NCBI GenBank assembly: GCA_023418705.1
Contig: JAEZYZ010000050.1
Location: 1-7,376 of the forward strand
Length of the DNA: 7,376 bases
Source of the DNA: Pseudomonadota bacterium
GTDB lineage: Bacteria; Myxococcota_A; Polyangia; Polyangiales; Polyangiaceae
Reading direction: 5' to 3'
Positions 1-5,852 of the stretch are shown piece after piece. The translations under genes were made by a program, and so were the position numbers. Numbering within the stretch: position 1 is the first letter of the stretch; each line of letters opens with the position of its first letter. The notes under the pieces were generated by a model that did no database searches, was not told the origin of the DNA, and worked only from the letters and a program-made list of their open reading frames with translations.

Positions 1-276
1 GGCTGGAGCTGCGCCGCCGGTGCCGCCGGCCGGAGCTGCGCCGCCCGTCGCCGCGACGCCGCCGGTGGCTCCCGTGCCGCTCGTGGCTGCACCGCCGCCC
101 GTCCCACCGCTTGGCGAGACGCCTCCCGTGCCTCCGCCCACGGCGGAGGTCCCACCGCTCGCCGCTCCCGGCTCGAAGAGATCACCGCCGCCCGCGCTCC
201 CGCACGCCATCGCGCCCAGCAGCCCCACCGCCAAGACAGCACGGGAGGCGCGCGCTGTTCCCCTGCCCGTCGACAT
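1..276 (-). CDS. Gly-rich lipoprotein, N-terminal part (3' end outside window)
   Basis: A minus-strand frame of 92 codons runs from an ATG to the left edge, so only the N-terminus is seen. It begins with an Arg-containing n-region (MSTGRGTARASR), a hydrophobic stretch (AVLAVGLLGAMA) and Cys25 in the context GAMAC-G, which fits a lipoprotein signal peptide cut by signal peptidase II. After the Cys comes low-complexity Gly/Ala/Thr/Ser sequence with GGTGG-like units, typical of flexible linkers in myxobacterial surface lipoproteins. The functional domain should lie outside the window and cannot be named. No Shine-Dalgarno sequence is visible; a hairpin (281-303) sits 4 nt before the start. It lies 72 bp downstream of secA on the same strand, so co-transcription is possible. 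Pro/Ala-rich open frames on the other strand are antisense shadows. An in-frame TTG at 315 is an alternative start, but it would spoil the signal peptide. Confidence 0.75.
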   Translation of the reverse strand, partial: MSTGRGTARASRAVLAVGLLGAMACGSAGGGDLFEPGAASGGTSAVGGGTGGVSPSGGTGGGAATSGTGATGGVAATGGAAPAGGTGGAAPA

Positions 277-280
277 GTGA

Positions 281-303
281 GGTGGGATGGTACCGGTCCC
301 ACC
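281..303 (-). promoter_or_regulatory. Hairpin just upstream of the lipoprotein start
   Basis: A perfect 7-bp inverted repeat (GGTGGGA at 281-287, TCCCACC at 297-303) encloses a 9-nt spacer. It fills part of the 72-bp gap between the secA stop and the lipoprotein ATG and ends 4 nt before that ATG. In a minus-strand transcript it would fold over the ribosome-binding region. It has no T-tract on the minus strand, so it is not a classical intrinsic terminator. A translational control element, a protein-binding site or a U-less terminator after secA are all possible. The repeat is observed; its role is inference. Confidence 0.4.
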
Positions 304-348
304 GGGCGCGTCCAAGCCGTGGTTTTTTTGTCAGGAAAGTCGCGCGCT

Positions 349-3300
349 TCAAGCGGTGGCTTGGGGCGGTTCCTCGTCCTCGTCCTCCAGCAGCTCGCCG
401 TGGCACTTCTTGAACTTCTTGCCAGAGCCGCACGGGCACGGATCGTTGCGCCCGATCTTCGGGCCCGATGACGCAGGTCGCGACGGCTGCGGCATGGAGG
501 CGGCGGCCTCTCGCATCTGCTGCAGCAGCTCCGCCGGGGGCTGCACCGGTTGGTCTTCGCCAGGGTGACGCGCCACCGCTTGCTCGAGCTCGGCTTGATG
601 GCGCAGCTCCGCCTCGTGCTCGAGGGCTTCGATCTCCTCTTGGCGTTGGATCTTCACCTCGAAGAGCTTCTGCAAAACCACCCCGGAGACCTTCGCCATC
701 ATGGTGACGAACAGGTCGTATCCCTCTTTTTTGTACTCGTTCTTGGGATCGCGCTGCCCGTAGCCGCGCAGGCCGATGCCATCGCGCAGGTGCTCCATGT
801 TGGAGAGGTGATCGACCCAGGCTTCGTCGATGGCCTCCAAATAGATGTGCCGGAAGATGCGCAAGGCCAGGTCGACGCCGAGCTCCTTCTCCTTGGCGAA
901 GTACAGGCGTTCGGCGTGCTCGTAGAGCAGACGCACCAGCGCTTCTTGGTCGGCGAGCTCTTCGATCTCACGATCGGCGCGCACCTTGAAGTGCTCGCGG
1001 AACCCATCGCGAATGCCGGCCCAGTCCCAGTCCTCCGGGGGCTTGTTGGTCGGGCAGGTCTCCTCGACGATGGCGGCCACCACGCGATCGATCAAATCGA
1101 GCAAGCGCTCACGCTGCTCGCTCAAGCCGTGGCTGACCAGCTCGAGCAGCTCGTCGTAGAGCTGGACCGGGCTGCGGCGCCGGCGCTCGTTCACGTCCAG
1201 ACGCACGCCCCACAGCTGATAGACCTCGCGCTGTAGGGAATCCAGCTCGACCAGCTTCTCGACCTTCTCGATCTCTTCACGCGTGGGGGGGCGGCCTTTG
1301 CCGTTTTCGTCGCGCGGCTGCAGCGGCTGCTCGGCGAACATCCCGATGAGCTGCGCCACCAGCGGCGCGACCTGCTTGGCGACCTCCGGATCGGCGTCGA
1401 TCGTGCGAGCCTTGCCCGTCGGCTTGCCGAGCTCGTCGAGCTCCTCGGGCTCGTAACGGCCGAGCAAGAGCTGCTGGCGCAAGGCGTACACCGTCTTGCG
1501 CTGGGCGTTCATGACGTCGTCGTACTCGAGCAGGTTCTTCCGGATGTCGAAGTTGCGCTCTTCGACCTTGCGCTGAGCGTTCTCGACGCTCTTGGTGACC
1601 CACGGGTGCTCGATCGGCTCGTCGTCCGGCATGCCCATGCGGTCCATCAGGTTCTTGACCCGGTCGCCCGCGAAGATGCGCATCAGGTCGTCTTCGAGCG
1701 AAAGGTAAAAGCGGCTCGAGCCAGGGTCGCCCTGGCGCCCGGCGCGCCCGCGCAGCTGATTGTCGATGCGGCGCGACTCGTGCCGCTCGGTGCCGAGGAT
1801 GTGCAAGCCCCCGAGCTCGATCACCTCGTCGTGCTCCCGCTGGCACTCCTCCTCGAACCGGACGACCAGCTTGGCGAACTCCTCCGGCTCCGCGTCGGGC
1901 GATCGGTTCTGCTGCTTGAACTCGTTGCGGGCGAGCATCTCCGGGTTGCCGCCCAAGAGGATGTCGGTGCCGCGCCCGGCCATGTTCGTGGAGACCGTGA
2001 TCGCGCCCTTCTGCCCGGCTTGAGCGACGACGAAGGCCTCGTTCTCGTGGTGCTTGGCGTTCAGCACGTGGTGCGGCACCTTCTTCTTGTTCAAGATGCG
2101 GCTGATCGCGCCGCTCTTCTCGACGCTGGTCGTGCCGACGAGCACGGGCCGGCCGAGCTCGTGCATCTCGATGATCTCGCGGATGACGGCGGTGAACTTC
2201 TCCCGCTCGGTCTTGTAGACGATGTCCTGGAGATCCTGACGGATATTGGGCTTGTTCGTGGGGATGGCGGTGACGTCGAGCTTGTAGGTGGAGGAGAACT
2301 CCTGCGCCTCGGTCTCCGCGGTCCCGGTCATGCCGGCGAGCTTCTTGTAGATGCGGAAGAGGTTCTGAAACGTGATGGTGGCCATCGTGCGGCTCTCTTC
2401 CTGAATTCGCACGTTCTCCTTCGCCTCGACGGCCTGGTGCAGGCCGTCGCTCCAGCGGCGCCCCGCCAGCACACGTCCGGTGAACTCGTCGATGATCAGC
2501 ACCTTGCCGTCGGCGCTCACCATGTAGTGCTGGTCGCGCTTGTACAGGGCGTGGGCCCGCAACAGCTGGTTCAAGATGTGGAGCGTCTGAACGTTGACCG
2601 GCTCGTACAGGTTCTTGATGCCGATCATCTTTTGCACGAGCTCGACGCCCTCGTCGGTCAGCGTGGCGCTGAAGCCCTTCTCGTCGACGTTGTAGTGCTC
2701 GTCCTTGCGCAGCTTCGCGACGATCTCGTTCAGCGTGCGATATTTTTCGCTCGCCGCCTCCGCGGGGCCGCTGATGATGAGCGGCGTGCGGGCCTCGTCG
2801 ATCAGGATGGAGTCGACCTCGTCGACGATGGCGTAGTTGAGCTCGCGCTGGACGTAGTCGAGCGCGGAGAACTTCATGTTGTCGCGCAGGTAATCGAAGC
2901 CAAACTCGTTGTTCTGGCCGTAGCAGATGTCGCTCCGATAGGCGCGCTTCTTCTCGTCATCCATCTGCTGGTTGACGATCACGCCGATGCTCAGTCCGAG
3001 GAAGTTGTAGAGCCGGCCCATCCACTCGGCGTCGCGCCGGGCCAGGTAGTCGTTCACCGTGATCAGGTGCACGCCCTTGCCTTCCAAGGCGTTGAGGTAG
3101 ATGGGGAGGGTCGCTACCAGCGTCTTGCCCTCGCCGGTCTTCATCTCGGCGATCGAACCGCGATGCAGCACCATGCCGCCCATCAGCTGCACGTCGTAGT
3201 GACGCATCTTGAGGACGCGGCGCCCTGCCTCTCGGCACACCGCGAACGCCTCCACCAACAGGTCGTCCAAGGACTCGCCGTTGTCGATGCGCTGCTTGAA

Positions 3301-3447
3301 CTCGGGTGTTTTGGCTTGAAGCTCGGCGTCCGACAGCTTCTTCAGCTGCGGCTCGATCGCGTTGATGCGGTCGACCAGCGGTCGCATGCGCCGCACCGCG
3401 CGTTCGTTCGAGGTGCCAAAAAGCTTCTTTGCTACGTACGTGAACAT
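349..3447 (-). CDS. secA: Protein translocase motor subunit SecA
   Basis: SecA is the ATPase that drives preproteins through SecYEG across the inner membrane. This copy is complete at 1032 aa, longer than E. coli SecA (901 aa). Walker A is MKTGEGKT (102-109). Walker B with the DEAD-type motif is VDEVD (208-212), followed by SILIDEARTPLI. The preprotein-crosslinking and NBD2 regions follow, with TNMAGRGTDI (487-496) and the arginine-finger motif QLRGRAGRQGDPGSSRF (564-580). The helical scaffold and wing regions include LRGYGQRDPKNEYK (893-906). The C-terminus carries a zinc-binding SEC-C motif, CPCGSGKKFKKCH (1004-1016, C-x-C-x8-C-H), used for SecB and lipid contact. About 110 residues near 663-775 have no E. 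coli counterpart. The start MFTYVAKKLFG matches the family N-terminus and has GAAGG-type SD (GAAGG at 3457-3461, 9 nt upstream). It is divergent from the DUF4336-TetR unit. Confidence 0.99.
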   Translation of the reverse strand: MFTYVAKKLFGTSNERAVRRMRPLVDRINAIEPQLKKLSDAELQAKTPEFKQRIDNGESLDDLLVEAFAVCREAGRRVLKMRHYDVQLMGGMVLHRGSIAEMKTGEGKTLVATLPIYLNALEGKGVHLITVNDYLARRDAEWMGRLYNFLGLSIGVIVNQQMDDEKKRAYRSDICYGQNNEFGFDYLRDNMKFSALDYVQRELNYAIVDEVDSILIDEARTPLIISGPAEAASEKYRTLNEIVAKLRKDEHYNVDEKGFSATLTDEGVELVQKMIGIKNLYEPVNVQTLHILNQLLRAHALYKRDQHYMVSADGKVLIIDEFTGRVLAGRRWSDGLHQAVEAKENVRIQEESRTMATITFQNLFRIYKKLAGMTGTAETEAQEFSSTYKLDVTAIPTNKPNIRQDLQDIVYKTEREKFTAVIREIIEMHELGRPVLVGTTSVEKSGAISRILNKKKVPHHVLNAKHHENEAFVVAQAGQKGAITVSTNMAGRGTDILLGGNPEMLARNEFKQQNRSPDAEPEEFAKLVVRFEEECQREHDEVIELGGLHILGTERHESRRIDNQLRGRAGRQGDPGSSRFYLSLEDDLMRIFAGDRVKNLMDRMGMPDDEPIEHPWVTKSVENAQRKVEERNFDIRKNLLEYDDVMNAQRKTVYALRQQLLLGRYEPEELDELGKPTGKARTIDADPEVAKQVAPLVAQLIGMFAEQPLQPRDENGKGRPPTREEIEKVEKLVELDSLQREVYQLWGVRLDVNERRRRSPVQLYDELLELVSHGLSEQRERLLDLIDRVVAAIVEETCPTNKPPEDWDWAGIRDGFREHFKVRADREIEELADQEALVRLLYEHAERLYFAKEKELGVDLALRIFRHIYLEAIDEAWVDHLSNMEHLRDGIGLRGYGQRDPKNEYKKEGYDLFVTMMAKVSGVVLQKLFEVKIQRQEEIEALEHEAELRHQAELEQAVARHPGEDQPVQPPAELLQQMREAAASMPQPSRPASSGPKIGRNDPCPCGSGKKFKKCHGELLEDEDEEPPQATA

Positions 3448-3526
3448 CTAGACGTGCCTTCAACCATCGGGCTTCGCGAGCGCCCGGCCGGGACCCTAAT
3501 ACGCGACAGCGCGGAGCGCGAGGCGC

Positions 3527-3545
3527 GCCCGGGGAAATCCCGGGC
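3527..3545 (-). promoter_or_regulatory. GC hairpin 1 in the secA leader
   Basis: GCCCGGG (3527-3533), spacer GAAAT, CCCGGGC (3539-3545): a perfect 7-bp inverted repeat. It lies about 80 nt upstream of the secA ATG, and it would be the second of two stem-loops if transcription starts beyond 3575. No T-tract follows on the minus strand. It may be an mRNA leader structure or a protein site; the structure is seen, the function is not known. Confidence 0.4.
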
Positions 3546-3554
3546 AGATCGGCG

Positions 3555-3575
3555 GGGCCCGCCGCTGACGGGCCC
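3555..3575 (-). promoter_or_regulatory. GC hairpin 2 in the secA leader
   Basis: GGGCCCG (3555-3561), a 7-nt loop, and CGGGCCC (3569-3575) form a perfect 7-bp all-G/C stem. It is separated from hairpin 1 by 9 nt. Two such stems in tandem upstream of secA could form a structured leader or an attenuator. No U-run is present, so intrinsic termination is not supported. Confidence 0.4.
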
Positions 3576-3710
3576 GAAGACCGAGCAAAGGGTGGACGAG
3601 CCCAACCGCAACGGGAACCTCGCGGCGGCGGATCGAATTCCCGCCGATCTTCCGCGAGCTTCGAAAGCGGATCCCAGGCCCAGAAAGCGGTGCGGCTAAC
3701 AAATTGACCT

Positions 3711-3730
3711 ATGGACAAATTTTTGACCAT
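3711..3730 (+). promoter_or_regulatory. 20-bp near-palindrome, candidate TetR-family operator
   Basis: ATGGACAAATTTTTGACCAT is an inverted repeat in which 9 of 10 base pairs match; only A3715/A3726 fails. It lies in an AT-rich island just upstream of the DUF4336-TetR unit, where an autoregulating TetR-type dimer would bind. Overlapping and neighbouring dyads add half-sites: TTGACC-TAT-GGACAA (3704-3718), TGAC-CATGA-GTCA (3724-3736) and TGTC-TGTAT-GACA (3740-3752). The symmetry is seen directly; binding by the downstream regulator is inferred from family habit and proximity. Confidence 0.5.
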
Positions 3731-3746
3731 GAGTCAGATTGTCTGT

Positions 3747-4421
3747 ATGACACACCTTCAAGCCGTCGCGGACGGCGTCTGGACGGCGCGCGTCCCGCAG
3801 CGGTTCTACGGGCTGGAGCTCGGCGCTCGGCTGACGGCGCTCCGCACCGCGCCCGGTCAGATCCTGGTTTTTTCTCCCATCCGGCTCGACGACGCGCTGG
3901 CGACGGAGCTCGAGGCGCTCGGAGAGGTGCGGGACATCGTCCTGCCGAACAAGTACCACCACCTGTACGCCGCCCCGTACCTCGAGCGGTTCCCGGAGGC
4001 GCGGCTGTTCGGCGCCGAAGGCCTGGCCAAAAAGCGCCCCGACCTGAAGCTCGCCGAGCTCGGCGACGGCCGAGCGCCGGACTGGCCGGGCTGCAGGACC
4101 TTGCTCGTCCGCGGCATGCCGGCCATGAACGAGGTGGTGCTGCTGCACGAGCCGAGCGCCACGCTGCTCGTGGCCGATCTCGCCTTCAACCTCCGCCAGC
4201 GCGAGGTGCCACGGCTCACGCGCTGGTACCTGAAGTTCTCGAAACTGGACGGCTTCGGGCAGACCGGCTTGATCCGGGCCGTGACCAAGGACCGCGCGGC
4301 GCTGAAGGCCTCGTTGGACAGCCTGCTGGCCCTGCCCTTCGATCGCGTGATCGTCTGCCACGGCGACGTTCTCGAGAGCGGCGGCGTCCAGGCGATGGAG
4401 CAGGCCTTCTCCTGGCTATGA
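3747..4421 (+). CDS. DUF4336 family protein (metallo-beta-lactamase-like fold)
   Basis: A 224-aa protein recognised as DUF4336 by its N-terminal VADGVWTARVPQRFYGLELG (7-26), a core PNKYHHLY (67-74) resembling the PN-x-x-HH motif of the family, NEVVLLHEPSATLLVADLAF (128-147) with His134 and Asp144, and a C-terminal CHGDVLESGG (204-213) with His205. These His/Asp residues sit where a metallo-beta-lactamase fold carries metal ligands, but the full HxHxDH motif is absent, so a hydrolase activity is only a suggestion. There is no signal peptide, so it is probably cytoplasmic. The start is ambiguous: in-frame ATGs at 3711, 3729 and 3747 all lack a Shine-Dalgarno sequence. The last was chosen because family members begin near this point and the earlier ones overlap the operator-like palindrome. 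Its stop overlaps the TetR start, so the two are likely co-translated. The physiological role is unknown. Confidence 0.85.
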   Translation: MTHLQAVADGVWTARVPQRFYGLELGARLTALRTAPGQILVFSPIRLDDALATELEALGEVRDIVLPNKYHHLYAAPYLERFPEARLFGAEGLAKKRPDLKLAELGDGRAPDWPGCRTLLVRGMPAMNEVVLLHEPSATLLVADLAFNLRQREVPRLTRWYLKFSKLDGFGQTGLIRAVTKDRAALKASLDSLLALPFDRVIVCHGDVLESGGVQAMEQAFSWL

Positions 4422-5083
4422 AGGGCACGAAGGCGAGCGCCGCGTCGGGCGAGCAGCGGCGGCTGCTCCGCAAGGAGCGCCGGCACCGCGATCGCCGCAG
4501 CGACGTGCTGCGGGCTGCGCGCGAGCTGTTGGTGACGAGCGGCGTGCAAAACTTCACGATGGCGGCGGTGGCTGAGGCCGCGGACGTGACCAAGCCCGCG
4601 CTCTACTACTACTTCGCTTCCAAGGAGGCGCTGGTGAGCGCCTTGTCGCTGGAGGTGTTTGCCGTCGAGGTGGACGCGCTGACGCGCGCGATCGAGCGAG
4701 CGCCCGACGGTTTGTCCGCGCTCGAGGCGCTGGTGCGAGCGTACGTGTCCCGCTACCTCGACGATCTGGACGCCTTCCGGCTCTTGAACCTCGTCCCGCA
4801 GATCCATGGCATCGACCGCGAGCTGCTCGAGCGCGAGGTGTACCCGAAGAGCGCCCAGATCAACGGCGCCCTGGAGCGGAAGCTCGAACGCGACCGTGAG
4901 CGGGGCAGGCTCCACCCCGAGGTTCGGGCGCGCCAGCTCGCCAACGTGGCCTGGGCCACGGCTCATGGCCTGGTGTCGCTGGCGAGCAGCATGGAGGCCG
5001 TCCAGGGCAACCTGCGCTTTACGATCCAAGATCTCTGCGACGAAGCGTGCCGGAACCTGGTGCGGGGCGCCGAGCGGCGCTGA
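4418..5083 (+). CDS. TetR/AcrR family transcriptional regulator
   Basis: A 221-aa protein with a basic N-terminal tail (RRLLRKERRHRDRR, 14-27) and then the TetR-type helix-turn-helix: VLRAARELLVTSGVQNFTMA (30-49), VAEAADVTKPALYYYFASK (51-69). The recognition helix VTKPALYYYF is close to the family consensus. The rest (about 75-221) is an all-helical ligand-binding and dimerisation domain of unassigned specificity. Family members normally repress by binding a palindrome near their own operon and release on ligand binding. The ATG shares ATGA with the stop of the DUF4336 gene, so translation is probably coupled and the partner may be its main target or a functional associate. The long basic tail before the HTH could add DNA contacts. 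The ligand cannot be predicted. Confidence 0.93.
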   Translation: MKGTKASAASGEQRRLLRKERRHRDRRSDVLRAARELLVTSGVQNFTMAAVAEAADVTKPALYYYFASKEALVSALSLEVFAVEVDALTRAIERAPDGLSALEALVRAYVSRYLDDLDAFRLLNLVPQIHGIDRELLEREVYPKSAQINGALERKLERDRERGRLHPEVRARQLANVAWATAHGLVSLASSMEAVQGNLRFTIQDLCDEACRNLVRGAERR

Positions 5084-5087
5084 GCTT

Positions 5088-5127
5088 GGGGGGGGAGCGG
5101 GGGGGCGCCGAGCCAGGCGCTCGCCCC
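5088..5127. terminator. G-tracts and GC hairpin in the convergent spacer
   Basis: The 57 bp between two convergent genes holds G8 (5088-5095) and G7 (5099-5105), then a stem GGGG + GCGCC (5101-5109), loop GAGCCA, GGCGC (5116-5120), a 3-nt bulge and CCCC (5124-5127). The stem could stop transcription from either side, and the G-runs satisfy a G-quadruplex pattern (four G3 tracts with short loops) on the plus strand. No T-tract is present on either side, so termination is inferred mainly from the position between gene ends. Confidence 0.35.
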
Positions 5128-5140
5128 GGGGTGCCGCCCA

Positions 5141-5686
5141 TCAGTCGATCGGGAGCCCAAACTCGTTGTCTCGGACGCTGCCGTCGTCGTCCTGATCCTG
5201 GTCTTCGAACAGCCCGCTCGAGAACTCGCGGGCGTCGAGCAGCGGATCGGCGTTTTGGTTCCAGCCGGCGTGGATACGCAGGGCGTGGTCGAGAAACTCG
5301 TCGTAGCCGATCAATCGGTCGCCGTTGGCATCCCCGGCCGCGAACGTGCCGTAGCGGTCCTCCGACCCGAACCACTGCCGGCTGCCTCGGGCGAACTCCT
5401 CTTCGGTGAGCAACGTGTCGTTGTTCTGGTCCCAGGCTTCGAACAGGCCGAACCGAAGCTCGTCGCTCGTCAGGTAACCATTGTCGTCGGTATCGAACTC
5501 CTTGAAGAGGCCAGCGTCGTCGACGCCGGCCTGGTATTCACGCTCGGAGAGCAGGCCGTCTTCATCCTGATCCCAGGCCGCGACCGCCGGCGGCACCTCG
5601 GGTGCGCGGTCGTGGCCGCGAGCGCAGCCGCTGGCAGCGACGCCGAGGGCCACACCGAAGGCCCAGTTCCAATGCGTTCCGTTCAT
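5141..5686 (-). CDS. Lipoprotein with six EF-hand-like calcium-binding loops
   Basis: A 181-aa protein with a short signal peptide and lipobox (AFGVALGVAASGC, Cys21), so it is probably membrane anchored and exposed to the periplasm or surface. The mature part is almost entirely EF-hand loops: 39-50 (DQDEDGLLSERE), 65-76 (DTDDNGYLTSDE), 86-97 (DQNNDTLLTEEE), 119-130 (DANGDRLIGYDE), 143-154 (NQNADPLLDARE) and 164-175 (DQDDDGSVRDNE). Each has acidic or Asn residues at positions 1, 3 and 5, a hydrophobic at 8 and Glu at 12. Loops 1, 2 and 6 keep the usual Gly at position 6; loops 3, 4 and 5 have T, R and P there and may bind weakly. Spacing of 21-33 residues fits helix-loop-helix pairs. SD AGGAG (5692-5696) lies 5 nt upstream. 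No enzymatic domain is seen; calcium binding or buffering is the likely activity. Confidence 0.92.
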   Translation of the reverse strand: MNGTHWNWAFGVALGVAASGCARGHDRAPEVPPAVAAWDQDEDGLLSEREYQAGVDDAGLFKEFDTDDNGYLTSDELRFGLFEAWDQNNDTLLTEEEFARGSRQWFGSEDRYGTFAAGDANGDRLIGYDEFLDHALRIHAGWNQNADPLLDAREFSSGLFEDQDQDDDGSVRDNEFGLPID

Positions 5687-5724
5687 GTCGGCTCCTGTGG
5701 GGGTGGCTTCTCTTCCCCGCTAGA

Positions 5725-5797
5725 GCGCCGATCCGTTCGCCAGCCGAGAGCCCCGAGGAACCTCGCGACACCCTCGGCTCTGCTCGCGGATCGGTGC
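5725..5797 (-). promoter_or_regulatory. Compound inverted repeat between the two EF-hand genes
   Basis: An outer perfect 8-bp pair, CCGATCCG (5728-5735) and CGGATCGG (5787-5794), extends to 11 bp with one mismatch (5725-5797). Nested inside are AGCCGAG (5742-5748) with CTCGGCT (5773-5779), the alternative pair AGAGCC (5747-5752) with GGCTCT (5776-5781), and a central CGAGG-AA-CCTCG. The 166-bp gap between the two same-strand EF-hand genes is otherwise empty. It could be a terminator after the upstream gene, an mRNA processing or switching structure, or a protein-binding region. No U-tract follows in the minus direction. Confidence 0.4.
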
Positions 5798-5852
5798 TTT
5801 GGATCGTCTCATTTTTCGCGACGGCAGAAGAGGTGACCCGGGTGAACGTCGA

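Larger units (their letters stand above)
3448..3746. other. Divergent intergenic region between secA and the DUF4336 gene
   Basis: About 300 bp without a convincing gene. The secA-proximal part is GC-rich and holds two perfect 7-bp hairpins (3527-3545 and 3555-3575). The part next to the plus-strand gene (3701-3752) turns abruptly AT-rich and contains several TGAC-type dyads. No pair of -35/-10 boxes compatible with the gene starts stands out. On the minus strand a TATTAG near 3496-3501 could serve as a -10 for secA but lacks a matching -35. A 68-codon TTG-start frame (3496-3702, minus) lies here and is treated as doubtful. Confidence 0.6.

Noticed and set aside
20..280. Plus-strand Pro/Ala-rich open frame at the left edge
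   Set aside because: It is the antisense shadow of the Gly/Thr-rich lipoprotein linker; it has no domain, signal or ribosome-binding site.
310..330. T7 run at 323-329 as an intrinsic terminator
   Set aside because: The T-run is on the plus strand, where no gene lies upstream; for the minus-strand secA it is an A-run. No adjoining stem was found.
1606..3699. Long plus-strand open frame of nearly 700 codons opposite secA
   Set aside because: It is antisense to conserved secA coding sequence and its composition (Leu/Val/Asp/His-rich) is typical of a high-GC shadow frame.
3496..3702. 68-codon minus frame upstream of secA as a gene
   Set aside because: It has a TTG start, a weak ribosome-binding site, no recognisable motif and Arg/Pro-rich composition like other shadow frames; kept only as a hypothesis in the findings.
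3723..3751. TTGACC-17 bp-TATGAC promoter for the DUF4336 gene
   Set aside because: It would place the transcript start near 3758, downstream of every plausible in-frame start codon of the gene, so it cannot serve this gene as annotated.
3857..5029. Long minus-strand frame opposite the DUF4336 and TetR genes
   Set aside because: The plus strand has two recognisable families covering the same bases; this frame shows no motif.
5255..5836. Plus-strand frame opposite the six-EF-hand gene
   Set aside because: It is antisense to a protein with signal peptide, SD and six EF-hand loops; no independent coding evidence.
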